A DNA stretch of 64,000 bases from Oscillatoria sp. FACHB-1407 (GTDB lineage: Bacteria; Cyanobacteriota; Cyanobacteriia; Elainellales; Elainellaceae), in assembly GCF_014697545.1 (NCBI RefSeq), contig NZ_JACJSA010000010.1, forward strand, positions 186,001-250,000, given 5' to 3'. Position 1 is the first letter of the stretch; each line of letters opens with the position of its first letter. The translations under genes were made by a program, and so were the position numbers. Shown here in pieces: positions 34,512-43,085 of this stretch. Under the pieces are notes generated by a model that was not told where the DNA came from, did not search any database, and saw nothing but the letters and a program-made list of their open reading frames with translations.

Positions 34512-34661
34512 ATTAACCATTGACCATTGACAACTAACCATTGACTATTAACAACTGGGCTGCTGACAACTAACCATTGACAACTGACCATTGACCATTG
34601 ACTGCTGACAACTAACCATTGACCATTGACTGCTGACGACTGACCATTGACCATTGACAAC
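34512..34661 (+). repeat. heptanucleotide tandem repeat (STRR type)
   Basis: About 20 units of the type AACCATTG, GACCATT or GACTGCT with 7-base periodicity. It directly precedes the stop codon of the leftward gene at 34665. An apparent minus-strand frame through it (rich in Val-Asn-Gly-Gln-Trp) is only the repeat read in one frame. Confidence 0.85.
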
Positions 34662-34664
34662 TTT

Positions 34665-35039
34665 CTACGAGGTCTTGACCGTCAAAACCGTCAACCGATA
34701 AGTGGTTTCTCCGGCTCCACGGGGAACTACTTTCAGATAATAGACTCCACGGGGAGCAATGCCTGTGGTGAATTCGGAGGCTGTTCCCGCTCGATTTAAC
34801 AGGTTAACTCGACGACGATTTTGGTCGTAGACCTCAACATCTACATTCGAGCGCAATCCCGTCAAGGCGATCGTCCCGGTGCAGCGTCGTGCTACGGTAA
34901 AGCGATAAAAATCAGCCCGGTCGTTGACACCAACGGCATCATCCACAATGACGCTGTTGTCGCGAAATAAACCGAGATTACGAGCATTACCAAAGGTATT
35001 TCCAGCGAGATCCGCCTGGGTCGTTCTAATTCTTGCCAT
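34665..35039 (-). CDS. stand-alone PPC (pre-peptidase C-terminal) domain-like protein
   Basis: A 124-residue single-domain protein. DRADFYRFTVARRCTGTIAL, VDVEVYDQNRRRVNLLNRA and GVYYLKVVPRGAGETTYRLT match the PPC beta-sandwich normally found as a C-terminal domain of secreted peptidases. Here it stands alone and has no signal peptide (start MARIRTTQADLAG), so either it is cytoplasmic or it leaves the cell by a leaderless route such as type I secretion. Such stand-alone PPC proteins occur in cyanobacteria, and their role is not known. A heptamer repeat array begins three bases after its stop. Confidence 0.65.
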   Translation of the reverse strand: MARIRTTQADLAGNTFGNARNLGLFRDNSVIVDDAVGVNDRADFYRFTVARRCTGTIALTGLRSNVDVEVYDQNRRRVNLLNRAGTASEFTTGIAPRGVYYLKVVPRGAGETTYRLTVLTVKTS

Positions 35040-35138
35040 AAATGCAAACCTGTAGACACAAGAATTGTGTCAGCTTAAGCCCTCGGCGCGATCGCTGGCA
35101 ACCCCGCTAATGGGGGAAGCGACGGTTAAAATAAGAGC

Positions 35139-35855
35139 ATGACGGACTCTACTCATTACGACACGCTCGATATTCATGCGGCGGCGAGTCAGGCGGAGAT
35201 CAAGCAAGCCTATCGTCGTCTGGTGAAACAGTATCACCCCGATGTCAATCAAGGCGTTGACAATCACGATCGCATTGCCAGCATCAATGCGGCTTATGAG
35301 GTCTTAGGCGATCCACAGCGTCGCCACAGATACGATCAACATCTCAGCTATCAGGCTCAGGATGGGGTTGATTATGAGGCAATTCGGCGCGATCGCCAGG
35401 AGCGCACAACTGCCGCTCAAAATAGCCATCGCCGACGCAAAACAGGACAAGACAGTGATGAGCAACTGCAACTCTGGCTCAATCGGGTCTATCAACCTGT
35501 TAATCGTCTGCTCAATCAGATTTTGAATCCTTTGCAAGACCAGATTGATGATCTGGCAGCCGACCCCTTTGATGATGAATTGCTAGAAGAATTTTTAGCG
35601 TATTTAGACGATTGCCGCGAAGACCTGCAAAAGGCTCAAGTGACCTTTCGCTCTATGCCAAACCCCTCCAATGTGGCGGGCGTGGCGGCTCACCTCTATT
35701 ACTGCTTGAATCAGGTCAGCGACGGCATTGATGAACTGGAGCGGTTTACCTCCAGTTACGATGAGCATTACTTGCATACAGGGCAGGAGCTATTTCGCAT
35801 TGCTAAAGGGTTGCGACGAGAGGCACAAGCGGCACTCCGAGAGATTCCCGTGTGA
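35139..35855 (+). CDS. J-domain (DnaJ-like) protein
   Basis: A 238-residue protein. Residues 5-68 are a J domain with the HPD tripeptide in KQYHPDVNQG and the terminal motif YEVLGDPQRRHRYDQ. There is no Gly/Phe region, zinc centre or client-binding domain of a full DnaJ. The remainder is helical and acidic (LNRLLNQILNPLQDQIDDLA, DDELLEEFLAYLDDCREDL). It would stimulate the ATPase of a DnaK for specific clients that I cannot identify. It lies 108 bp upstream of der on the same strand. Confidence 0.85.
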   Translation: MTDSTHYDTLDIHAAASQAEIKQAYRRLVKQYHPDVNQGVDNHDRIASINAAYEVLGDPQRRHRYDQHLSYQAQDGVDYEAIRRDRQERTTAAQNSHRRRKTGQDSDEQLQLWLNRVYQPVNRLLNQILNPLQDQIDDLAADPFDDELLEEFLAYLDDCREDLQKAQVTFRSMPNPSNVAGVAAHLYYCLNQVSDGIDELERFTSSYDEHYLHTGQELFRIAKGLRREAQAALREIPV

Positions 35856-35963
35856 TCAGGTACGCTTAACCCGACCAATTTTTGCAAGCCGTTAGCAGAA
35901 ATCTAAGCAACAATGGAAGAAGTGCCTGAATGGGCACACAAGTTTTTTATTTTCCGTGCTGCT

Positions 35964-37325
35964 ATGCCACTCCCTGTTGTTGCTATTATTGGTCGCCCGA
36001 ATGTCGGCAAATCAACCCTGGTCAATCGCCTGGCGGGTGTAAACGAGGCGATCGTCCACGACGAAGCAGGGGTGACGCGCGATCGCACCTATAAAGAGGC
36101 ATTTTGGGGCGATCGCGAGTTCTTGGTGGTTGATACAGGTGGGTTAGTGTTCGACGACGACACCGAGTTTTTGCCACTGATTCGGCAGCAAGCGATGGCA
36201 GCCTTAGCTGAGGCGAGTGTCGCGATCATGGTCGTGGATGGACAGGTTGGACCCACCGCCGCCGATGAGACGATCGCCACCTGGTTGCGGCAACAGTCGG
36301 TACCTGTGCTTTTAGCGGTTAACAAGTGTGAATCGGTAGAACAGGGCTTAGTGCAAGCGGCTGAATTTTGGAGTTTGGGCTTGGGTGAACCCCACGCTGT
36401 ATCAGGTATTCACGGCAACGGCACCGGAGATTTGCTGGATCAACTGATTACCTATCTGCCATCGACTGATCAACTGGAAGAAACGAGTGAGATTCGGGTG
36501 GCCATTATTGGACGACCCAATGTTGGCAAGTCGAGTTTGCTGAATGCCTTTGTGGGAGAAAACCGGGCGATCGTTAGCCCGATTTCGGGAACGACACGAG
36601 ATGCGATTGACACAGTTGTAGAGCGTCAGGGACAACGCTATCGCCTGATTGACACAGCTGGAATTCGCAAAAAGAAGCAGGTGGAATACGGCACCGAATT
36701 CTTCAGCATTAACCGCTCTTTTAAGGCGATTCGTCGTTCTGATGTCGTCCTGTTCGTGATCGATGCGCTGGATGGCGTCACAGAGCAAGACCAAAAACTG
36801 GCGGGTCGGATCGCCGAAGAAGGCCGAGCTTGCGTCATTGTCGTCAACAAGTGGGATGCGATCGAGAAGAACTCTCACACGATTTACGAGTTTGACAAGG
36901 CAGTGCGCGATCGCCTCAACTTCATGGACTGGGCAGAAACCATTTACATCAGTGCTCAGACTGGACAGCGAGTTGAGAAGATCATCGACCTGATCAATAC
37001 AGCCGCTGAGCAACACAAGCGTCGGGTCAGCACCTCGGTCATCAACGAAGTGTTAGAAGATGCGGCTCGCTGGCACTCTCCTCCAGTGACGCGCCAGGGA
37101 CGGCAGGGCAAAATCTACTACGGCACTCAAGTCTCTAGCCAACCCCCAACGATCGCCCTCTTTACCAATGAAGCCAAGCTGTTTAACGAAAACTATCGCC
37201 GTTATATCGAGCGACAGTTCCGCCAGAGTTTAGGCTTTACAGGTACTCCGATGCGGTTGTTGTGGCGCAGCAAGAAACTCCGTGAGGTCGAGCGCAACAC
37301 GGCAAATAGAGCCACGAAGGTGTAG
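35964..37325 (+). CDS. der: ribosome assembly GTPase Der (EngA)
   Basis: A 453-residue protein with two tandem GTPase domains and a C-terminal KH-like domain, the mark of Der. G1 motifs are GRPNVGKST (residues 10-18) and GRPNVGKSS (about 182-190). G3 motifs are DTGG and DTAGI. The G4 motifs NKCE and NKWD complete each domain. It acts in late 50S ribosome assembly. The frame opens at 35913, but ATG 35964 starts directly at the first domain ([10 protein letters not shown]). A frequently repeated heptad tract follows the stop. Confidence 0.95.
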   Translation: MPLPVVAIIGRPNVGKSTLVNRLAGVNEAIVHDEAGVTRDRTYKEAFWGDREFLVVDTGGLVFDDDTEFLPLIRQQAMAALAEASVAIMVVDGQVGPTAADETIATWLRQQSVPVLLAVNKCESVEQGLVQAAEFWSLGLGEPHAVSGIHGNGTGDLLDQLITYLPSTDQLEETSEIRVAIIGRPNVGKSSLLNAFVGENRAIVSPISGTTRDAIDTVVERQGQRYRLIDTAGIRKKKQVEYGTEFFSINRSFKAIRRSDVVLFVIDALDGVTEQDQKLAGRIAEEGRACVIVVNKWDAIEKNSHTIYEFDKAVRDRLNFMDWAETIYISAQTGQRVEKIIDLINTAAEQHKRRVSTSVINEVLEDAARWHSPPVTRQGRQGKIYYGTQVSSQPPTIALFTNEAKLFNENYRRYIERQFRQSLGFTGTPMRLLWRSKKLREVERNTANRATKV

Positions 37326-37330
37326 GGAAA

Positions 37331-37535
37331 GGATGAGGAAAGAGGGATGAAGGCTAAAGGATAAAGGATGAAAGATTAAGAATGAAAAATAAAAGGTGGA
37401 CAATAGAGCTTGTACTATCATTGATCGGCTGTCGTTATCCTAACTTTTAGCCTTTATCCTTCATCGTTCAGGTTTATCTCTGCTTTTTATCCTTCAGCCT
37501 TCATCCTTTATCCCTTATCCCTTTATCCTTCCTCT
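37331..37535. repeat. AAGGATGA/TTTATCC heptad tract with inverted halves
   Basis: The left half has repeated AAGGATGA and AAAGGATA units; the right half has the complementary TTTATCC and TTCATCC units. The halves can pair imperfectly around about 60 bp (37400-37440). This is a second STRR sequence type, filling the gap between der and ecfT. Confidence 0.7.
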
Positions 37536-37543
37536 CCTAACTC

Positions 37544-38485
37544 ATGGATCTGCTGCGATCGCTCCCCATTGGGCTTTATTTAGAACAACCCGTCAGTTGG
37601 CTGCATCGGCTTGATCCCCGCGTGAAGTTGGTCTGGCTCCTGACGTTTCTATTAACCCCGATCGCAGCAAACCCCTACTGGCGTTTATCCCTGGTCGGTT
37701 GGTTGTTATTGCTCACGCTCACCACTTTGATTCCCTTCCGGGTTTGGCGCAACCAGATGGGGTTGGTGATCCTTTTCAGTCTGCTCATCTTTTTCGCGAC
37801 GCTGTTGGCTCCGGACGGGCTGAACATTGGGCATCAACCCCGATTGCCCACAGACGAACTGTTGTTTAGCTCACCTGGCACAGTACAGGACACCACGTCA
37901 TCGATCAACGTTCAAAAGCCAGCATCCCTGACTGACCTCCTCACCTCCTATCACTACGTCTTGTTTCAGCAGGGCTTTTTGCGGATCACGCGGCGATCGG
38001 TCGAGTTAGCCGTGCGAATCAGTACGCTGCTTTTTACCCTGATCTACAGCACCAATCTCTATCTTTTAACAACTGCCCCAGAGGAGATCACCGCCGGGTT
38101 AGATAACCTGTTGCAGCCTCTGCGTCGCTTCAAAATTCCGGTTACAGAGATTGTGTTAACGCTGACGTTGTCGCTGCGATTCATTCCTCTGGTGTTAGAA
38201 GAAGTGCAAAATTTGGTGCGATCGGTACGAACGCGAGCTATTAACTGGAAGAAACTTGGGTTAAGAGGTAGCACTCAGGTCTGGTTGATGGTTGCCGAAA
38301 GGCTCCTGGACAACTTATTGGTTAGGGCTGACCAAATCGCCAGTGCGATGCAGGTAAGGGGTTTTACCTCACCTGATCAACATCAGGTCAAATGGCATAT
38401 TTTTCGACTATCGCGGGCAGATGGCTTAGCACTTTTGGGAGTGTTGCTGTTTTGGAGTGCCCGTTTTATCTGGGGTGGGCGATAG
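37544..38485 (+). CDS. energy-coupling factor transporter transmembrane protein EcfT
   Basis: A 313-residue membrane protein of the CbiQ/EcfT family. It opens with a cytoplasmic strand (SWLHRLDPRVKLVWLL) typical of EcfT, has about five to six membrane segments, and carries the two coupling-helix motifs (TRAINW and MQVRGF, in place of the usual ARG) that contact the ATPases. EcfT docks substrate-binding S components for vitamins or metal ions; neither the ATPases nor an S component is encoded nearby, so the substrate is unknown. An insertion of about 40 polar residues (about 92-135) lies between two membrane segments. Confidence 0.85.
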   Translation: MDLLRSLPIGLYLEQPVSWLHRLDPRVKLVWLLTFLLTPIAANPYWRLSLVGWLLLLTLTTLIPFRVWRNQMGLVILFSLLIFFATLLAPDGLNIGHQPRLPTDELLFSSPGTVQDTTSSINVQKPASLTDLLTSYHYVLFQQGFLRITRRSVELAVRISTLLFTLIYSTNLYLLTTAPEEITAGLDNLLQPLRRFKIPVTEIVLTLTLSLRFIPLVLEEVQNLVRSVRTRAINWKKLGLRGSTQVWLMVAERLLDNLLVRADQIASAMQVRGFTSPDQHQVKWHIFRLSRADGLALLGVLLFWSARFIWGGR

Positions 38486-38930
38486 GGCTTTTTCCAAAAC
38501 ACTTCATTTTTGGGGCCTGTCAACCCTCCTAGAGGGTGATAAAGATGTTTAAAGTTAGGAATTTGGTAGCGTAGTGACACAATTTCCCATACAGTATTGA
38601 GATAAGTGTGCAATGGCTCTTTTTAAGCTTGCTTTGAAGAAAAACCATTGTCCATCGTTCATTGTTTCGGTGGAAATTGCTCCCGTTCTCTAACACTCGG
38701 TTCTGCTACGCAGGGCAGAGTGGCTCAATCAAAGCTCGTCGTCACACCATGAGGTGATTGCCCCCTGCTCTACCACGCTGATCAAGCCCTTTTCAAATCT
38801 CAGCATATTCCTCACAGGTTTCCTGAACTTTGCACATTTAAGAACTCATATTCCTCAACCCTCTGAATAGGAAAGCTCTATGTCTCCCGTTCCCTCGCTG
38901 GCACAGCAGTCCTCGGCACAATCAAAATCC
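38486..38930. other. spacer upstream of pipX
   Basis: A 445-bp stretch without a convincing gene. It contains a small hairpin (ACCCTCCTAGAGGGT near 38524) without a T-run, so it may not terminate ecfT. I looked for an NtcA site (GTA-N8-TAC) before pipX and found no good match. Confidence 0.4.
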
Positions 38931-39200
38931 ATGAGCACGGAAACCTATCTCAACCATCCAACGTTTGGTTTGTTGTATAGGGTTTGTCTGGTGGAGGAAT
39001 CTCAGGAACTTTTTGCGACACTGTATGCCCAACGGCTATTTTTTCTGGTGACTCACACGCCAGCAGGTTTCCAGTTTGACCCTGTGAGCCGCACTGATGC
39101 GCGGGTACTTCTGGAAAATCGTCTTCGCAACCTGCGTCGTCAGGGATTAAGCACCGAGTATGAACAGTTGCAGAAGGTGCATCGTCAGACGTTTCAATAG
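38931..39200 (+). CDS. pipX: PII-interacting protein X (NtcA co-activator)
   Basis: An 89-residue protein identical in length to Synechococcus PipX. It starts ETYLNHPTFGLLYRVC and shows the conserved LYAQRLFFLVT and DARVLLENRLRNLRRQG. PipX has a Tudor-like N-terminal body that binds either PII or the global nitrogen regulator NtcA, so it links the 2-oxoglutarate/ATP state to transcription. The frame extends upstream to 38880; the 17 extra codons do not belong to the family, so the internal Met (MSTETYL) is used. The next gene, 267 bp downstream, is pipY, as in most cyanobacteria. Confidence 0.95.
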   Translation: MSTETYLNHPTFGLLYRVCLVEESQELFATLYAQRLFFLVTHTPAGFQFDPVSRTDARVLLENRLRNLRRQGLSTEYEQLQKVHRQTFQ

Positions 39201-39467
39201 TTCGTCTTGTGAGTTGCTCAGTCACACAAAGTAGGACTTGAGATTCCCTTTAAACCTGCCTACACTAGTACTGCACTATGGTGAATCTGACAGAGAAGGT
39301 GTAGAGGGATGGCTGAGGGATGATTCGGTAGCTCCTCCACTCTTCTACAACGTGCTGTCATTATTCCGATGGTCAACCACTTATAGTCCCTGGTTGAAAT
39401 TTGCCAATCATTCGGGGTTAACTGAGTGGGAATCCTGCTCCACTGTCTTGTTTTGTCGCTAACCTCA

Positions 39468-40151
39468 ATGAGTGTGCCTGAATTAAAGGAAGCTATTGGC
39501 GATCGCCTCGATCACATTCGTCAAGCGGTTCCTGAATCCGTTCGCTTAATCGCCGTTAGCAAGCAAGTCTCGGTTGAGGCGATGCGAGTAGCCTACGAGG
39601 CAGGAGTGCGAGACTTTGCAGAGAGCCGCATTCAAGAAGCAACGGTCAAGCAAGAGCAACTGCAAGACCTGACAGATATTACCTGGCATTTCATCGGACA
39701 TCTGCAAAGCAACAAAGCCGCCAAGGCGATCGCTCAGTTTCAATGGATTCACTCGGTTGACAACTTGAAGCTAGCACAGCGACTCGATCGACTTGCAGCA
39801 GAGCTAAACCAATCCCCTCAGATCTGCCTGCAAGTCAAAATTGTGCCCGATGCCAACAAATCCGGGTGGGCTGTCCCAGCGTTATTAGCTGATCTGCCTG
39901 CTCTGGATGCTTGCCAGCATCTCAAGATTGTTGGGTTGATGACGATTCCTCCCTATGGATTAGCCCCTTCCGACACTCTGTCTATTTTTCAGCGAACCCA
40001 TGATCTCGCGGATCAAATTCGGCAGCAAACCTGGTCAAATTTGCAGATTGATCAGCTTTCAATGGGAATGTCAGATGATTACCCGTTAGCTATTCAAGCC
40101 GGATCAACAATGATTCGGTTGGGACGCATCCTATTTGGTGAACGGTCGTGA
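39468..40151 (+). CDS. pipY: YggS-family pyridoxal phosphate homeostasis protein (PipY)
   Basis: A 227-residue single-domain PLP-binding protein of the YggS/PROSC (PLPBP) family. The PLP lysine lies in RLIAVSKQVS; HFIGHLQSNKAAKAI and LSMGMSDDYPLAIQAG are signatures, the last binding the PLP phosphate. It has no known catalytic reaction and maintains PLP and amino acid balance. Cyanobacterial pipY is usually downstream of pipX, as here. The frame opens at 39426; ATG 39468 matches the family start. The last two bases of the stop begin a cluster of GATC sites. Confidence 0.9.
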   Translation: MSVPELKEAIGDRLDHIRQAVPESVRLIAVSKQVSVEAMRVAYEAGVRDFAESRIQEATVKQEQLQDLTDITWHFIGHLQSNKAAKAIAQFQWIHSVDNLKLAQRLDRLAAELNQSPQICLQVKIVPDANKSGWAVPALLADLPALDACQHLKIVGLMTIPPYGLAPSDTLSIFQRTHDLADQIRQQTWSNLQIDQLSMGMSDDYPLAIQAGSTMIRLGRILFGERS

Positions 40152-40493
40152 TCAAGCAGTGAATCCCTGGAAAATAGATCGCGATCGCACCTCCTTTCAA
40201 GCATTAATTGGTGGTCGCGATCATTTTGATGATTAGTGGAATAAGAAAGACTTTTACCAACTGTTTAGAATTGTGAGACAAAACTTGTAAACCTTGATCT
40301 TTTCAGATCAATCTGGGAAAGATAGAGGGTTTATCACAAGCTCTACTAGAATGCGATCGCCATGCTGGTGCTGGCGGTTGCCCTGATCATGGGTAGATCA
40401 TTTGTTAGAAGATCTGAAGCGATCGCTCACTCTATCTCAACACCATGATCGCTCGATCAAAGTGGCTCCAAAAAATAGTTTTCGACAGCGATC
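40150..40493. other. spacer with a dense cluster of GATC sites
   Basis: GATC occurs 14 times in 344 bp, against about one expected by chance. It appears both inside GCGATCGC palindromes and alone (TGATCA, AGATCT, CGATCA). No gene is visible in the 674 bp between pipY and sepF. Such density is seen at Dam-regulated origins, but nothing else here resembles an origin. Confidence 0.6.
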
Positions 40494-40602
40494 ATGAGGC
40501 AATGAGTTGAAAAATTGTAGAAGAAAAGTAATATTCAATTAGTATCCGCACAAAAAAAGTCGGTTTTAGGGGAAATGTGGTGGTCAATTTATAAAATTGA
40601 TG

Positions 40603-40608
40603 TATACT
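40603..40608 (+). promoter_or_regulatory. possible -10 element of the sepF promoter
   Basis: TATACT lies within TGTATACTGTTGAC, about 218 bp before the sepF start. The -35 region is not clear. A long leader would result, so a promoter closer to the gene is also possible. Confidence 0.3.
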
Positions 40609-40825
40609 GTTGACTCAAACCAGACGCATCTTCAGAGGGTGTTCACGAATCGATGTCTTAGGCTTAAATTAGGACTCATGAACATTATTTTTTTGTTAAG
40701 TCCCCTTTGACCGCCTGAGCTAACAGGCAAGTTTTAACAAACCTGAATTCGGTCTACCTTTGCGTTTACTCTGCGTGGAGACTCAATTCCCAGCCAATCT
40801 ACCTAGTCATGATGGAGCGTGAACA

Positions 40826-41419
40826 GTGAATAATATCTTCAGCAAGTTACGAGATTTTGTAGGGTTAAATGACCCTTCAGAATATGAATATGAGTATGAA
40901 GAAGTGGACGGGCAAGAATATCAAAACCTTTATCAGGAAGAGCATACTCAGCCCGTGCAAGAAGAAGAACCTCGTCGTCGCCGAATGCGGGAACGAGTCC
41001 TTACAACCGAATCAGGAGTTACTATGAACAGTGGTATGAGCAATGTCATTGGTATGCCTGGAGCAATCAATGGCATGTCTGAAGTGGTCGTGATGGAACC
41101 CCGCACCTTTGAGGAAATGCCTCAAGCTATTCGGGCATTGCGCGAGCGTAAGTCCGTTGTTTTGAATCTGACCATTATGGACCCTGATCAGGCGCAACGA
41201 GCTGTTGACTTTGTTGCAGGGGGCACCTACGCGATCGATGGTCATCAAGAAAGAATTGGGGAAAGCATCTTCTTATTTACACCTAACTGTGTTCAAGTCA
41301 GCACTCAACTGGGCGCGATGAATGAAGTGCCAATGCAGCAACAACCTCCAGCGGCGCGTCCTTCTCGACCCATGGCTCCGACCCCCGCATGGACAGGTGA
41401 TCAGGCTCGGATGGCTTAA
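40826..41419 (+). CDS. sepF: cell division protein SepF (Cdv2)
   Basis: A 197-residue FtsZ-binding protein. The N-terminal helix ([13 protein letters not shown]) is the membrane-targeting amphipathic helix. An acidic, Tyr-rich linker follows, then the SepF core (about 85-175): [38 protein letters not shown] and the final [11 protein letters not shown]. The C-terminus is Pro-rich. It tethers FtsZ to the membrane and shapes the septum. Translation starts at a GTG, with GGAG 9 bp upstream. proC follows 126 bp later, a common cyanobacterial pairing. Confidence 0.93.
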   Translation: MNNIFSKLRDFVGLNDPSEYEYEYEEVDGQEYQNLYQEEHTQPVQEEEPRRRRMRERVLTTESGVTMNSGMSNVIGMPGAINGMSEVVVMEPRTFEEMPQAIRALRERKSVVLNLTIMDPDQAQRAVDFVAGGTYAIDGHQERIGESIFLFTPNCVQVSTQLGAMNEVPMQQQPPAARPSRPMAPTPAWTGDQARMA

Positions 41420-41545
41420 GTTTGCCATTCCAGTCACTTTAACGTTTGCATTGACGAGCATTGAGTCTCGTTCCCTGTTGATCAATCGGTCTAGTAACAG
41501 ATTCAGGTTGCATTTGTAGTATTTCCTGAGGAGACGGCAATTCTG

Positions 41546-42346
41546 TTGTCAACAAAATTTGGTGTAATTGGTGGCGGGGTAATGGGAGAAGCTCTCTTAT
41601 CCCGCCTCGTCGCGCAACAAATTTATGCACCGGGCGAGGTGCTCGTGAGCGACCCACAGGCACAACGACGGAACTGGTTGGCGCAACAGTACGGGGTGCA
41701 GGTTACAGACGATAATCACGCGATCGCATCAACCGCAGAGGTAGTGCTGCTGGCGATCAAACCACAGGTGTTTGATGCGGTGGTTTCTGGGCTAACTCCA
41801 TCCAACCCAGGGCAACTGGTGGTGTCTATTCTGGCAGGAGTACCCCTCAGTAAGCTAGAGGCGGCTTTTCCGGGGCAACCTGTGATTCGAGCGATGCCCA
41901 ATACCCCAGCCACTATAGGGGCAGGAATGACCGCGATCGCCCCAGGTCAACACGTTACCGCAGACCACATTAAGACAGCAGAAACGCTCTTTCAAGCCGT
42001 GGGAGACGTGGCGCAGGTGCCGGAGTCTTTGATGGATGCGGTGACAGGGTTATCGGGTTCGGGACCCGCCTATGTCGCGATCTTGATTGAGGCACTGGCA
42101 GATGGTGGCGTGGCAGCAGGTCTACCCAGGGCGATCGCCCTGCAACTGGCAATTCAGACGGTGCGGGGCACAGCGGAACTCGTTCAGCAATCCGACCTAC
42201 ACCCAGCCGTCTTAAAAGATCGGGTTACGAGTCCAGGGGGCACGACTATTGCAGGGGTCACGCAACTGGAAGAACATGGCTTTCGGGCAGGGTTGATTGC
42301 AGCGGTGAAAGCAGCAGCGCAACGCTCAAAGGAATTAGGGAGTTAA
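41546..42346 (+). CDS. proC: pyrroline-5-carboxylate reductase
   Basis: A 266-residue NAD(P)H-dependent reductase that makes proline in the last biosynthetic step. The dinucleotide loop is GVIGGGVMGEAL; VIRAMPNTPATIGAG and VTGLSGSGPAYV are the family signature regions; VTSPGGTTIAGV lies near the C-terminus. The start is a TTG at 41546, with GAGGAG 12 bp upstream; no ATG fits before the Rossmann strand. It lies directly downstream of sepF on the same strand and may be co-transcribed with it. Confidence 0.93.
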   Translation: MSTKFGVIGGGVMGEALLSRLVAQQIYAPGEVLVSDPQAQRRNWLAQQYGVQVTDDNHAIASTAEVVLLAIKPQVFDAVVSGLTPSNPGQLVVSILAGVPLSKLEAAFPGQPVIRAMPNTPATIGAGMTAIAPGQHVTADHIKTAETLFQAVGDVAQVPESLMDAVTGLSGSGPAYVAILIEALADGGVAAGLPRAIALQLAIQTVRGTAELVQQSDLHPAVLKDRVTSPGGTTIAGVTQLEEHGFRAGLIAAVKAAAQRSKELGS

Positions 42347-42437
42347 TTTAATTTACTGGCTATTTAAGCTAGAAGTGACTGATGGCATAGTTAAACCATT
42401 GGAAGTGATAGAAATCGTCATCGGATTATGAATTAAA

Positions 42438-42536
42438 TACAGCTTTGGTCAGAAAGCTTAAGACAAAGGCAATGGCTCAAACCCCGATGCTGGGAAAGCT
42501 TCCTGACTCGCCCCATCGAATGTGACTACGGCTATA
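42438..42536 (+). mobile_element. family A MITE-like element
   Basis: A 99-bp copy from TACAGCTTTGGTC to GACTACGGCTATA, with a slightly shortened right half (CTGACTCGCCCCATCGAATG). It is followed by a decayed GGGGTTTGAATGCCAAACC palindrome (about 42556) and a family E repeat, which together fill the gap upstream of the next gene. Confidence 0.7.
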
Positions 42537-42632
42537 AAATGCGGTTTTTGTGGAGGGGTTTGAATGCCAAACCTGTACAACACGGAATTTGCCCATGTTA
42601 TTTATAGCTACCGCCACTTCATCTAGGGCAGA

Positions 42633-42663
42633 GTGGGTGTGGGGGCTGCGCCCCCAGCCAGGG
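42633..42663. repeat. family E double-hairpin repeat, partial copy
   Basis: GTGGGTGTGGGGGCTGCGCC leads into the arm CCCCCAGCC. Only one of the two family E hairpins (GGGGGCTGCGCCCCC) remains. It is in the opposite sense to the copy at 28142-28192. Confidence 0.6.
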
Positions 42664-42738
42664 AGCCAACCTCAGCAACCGTTCTGGTGAGTGACTGTAA
42701 CTATCAAAACAGTGCGATCGCTTCCTCTGGAGAATGAG

Positions 42739-43035
42739 ATGGATGTACCTCAGCTATTGGTGCAAGTCGTGATTGCCATTATTTGCGCCGGGATCGCTAG
42801 TATTTTGGTGCCGCGCCGCATTCCTGGTCAGTTGACTGGATTGATTTTAATCGGATTAGCCGGAGTCTGGTTTGGTGAATGGGCGTACGGGTTGCTGCGC
42901 CGACAGTATGGGCTAGATCACCCGGTGTTGCGCTTGAGTTTTGAGGGCGTGTTGATTGTGCCCGCGATCGTGGGGTCAGTCGTGGTTCTTTACCTGGTGA
43001 CAACATTTCTGAAGTGGGGCAAGTATGGCGATTAG
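42739..43035 (+). CDS. GlsB/YeaQ/YmgE-type small membrane protein
   Basis: A 98-residue protein with three membrane helices. VVIAIICAGIASILVPRRIP, GLILIGLAGVWFGEWA and GVLIVPAIVGSVVVLYLVT correspond to the GlsB (transglycosylase-associated) family, which has the small Gly-rich pattern GlxGxxxG. Family members are stress-induced in enterobacteria, but their biochemical function is not established. The frame opens with a GTG at 42691; ATG 42739 has GGAGA 6 bp upstream and is preferred. It converges on the M28 peptidase gene with 50 bp between stops. Confidence 0.65.
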   Translation: MDVPQLLVQVVIAIICAGIASILVPRRIPGQLTGLILIGLAGVWFGEWAYGLLRRQYGLDHPVLRLSFEGVLIVPAIVGSVVVLYLVTTFLKWGKYGD

Positions 43036-43085
43036 CAGCATGTGTGGAGACGGGATTAACCGGGTCTCTACCCATTCCTAAGCCT

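Noticed and set aside
34367-34660. Minus-strand frame rich in VNGQW/VVSSQW.
   Set aside because: It is a readthrough of the heptanucleotide array (7-base units cycle through all frames), not a protein.
38486-38930. NtcA-binding site before pipX.
   Set aside because: No GTA-N8-TAC match was found at a suitable distance.
40150-40493. Replication origin suggested by GATC density.
   Set aside because: No DnaA-box cluster, no dnaA/dnaN neighbour and no unwinding element; the density alone is not sufficient.
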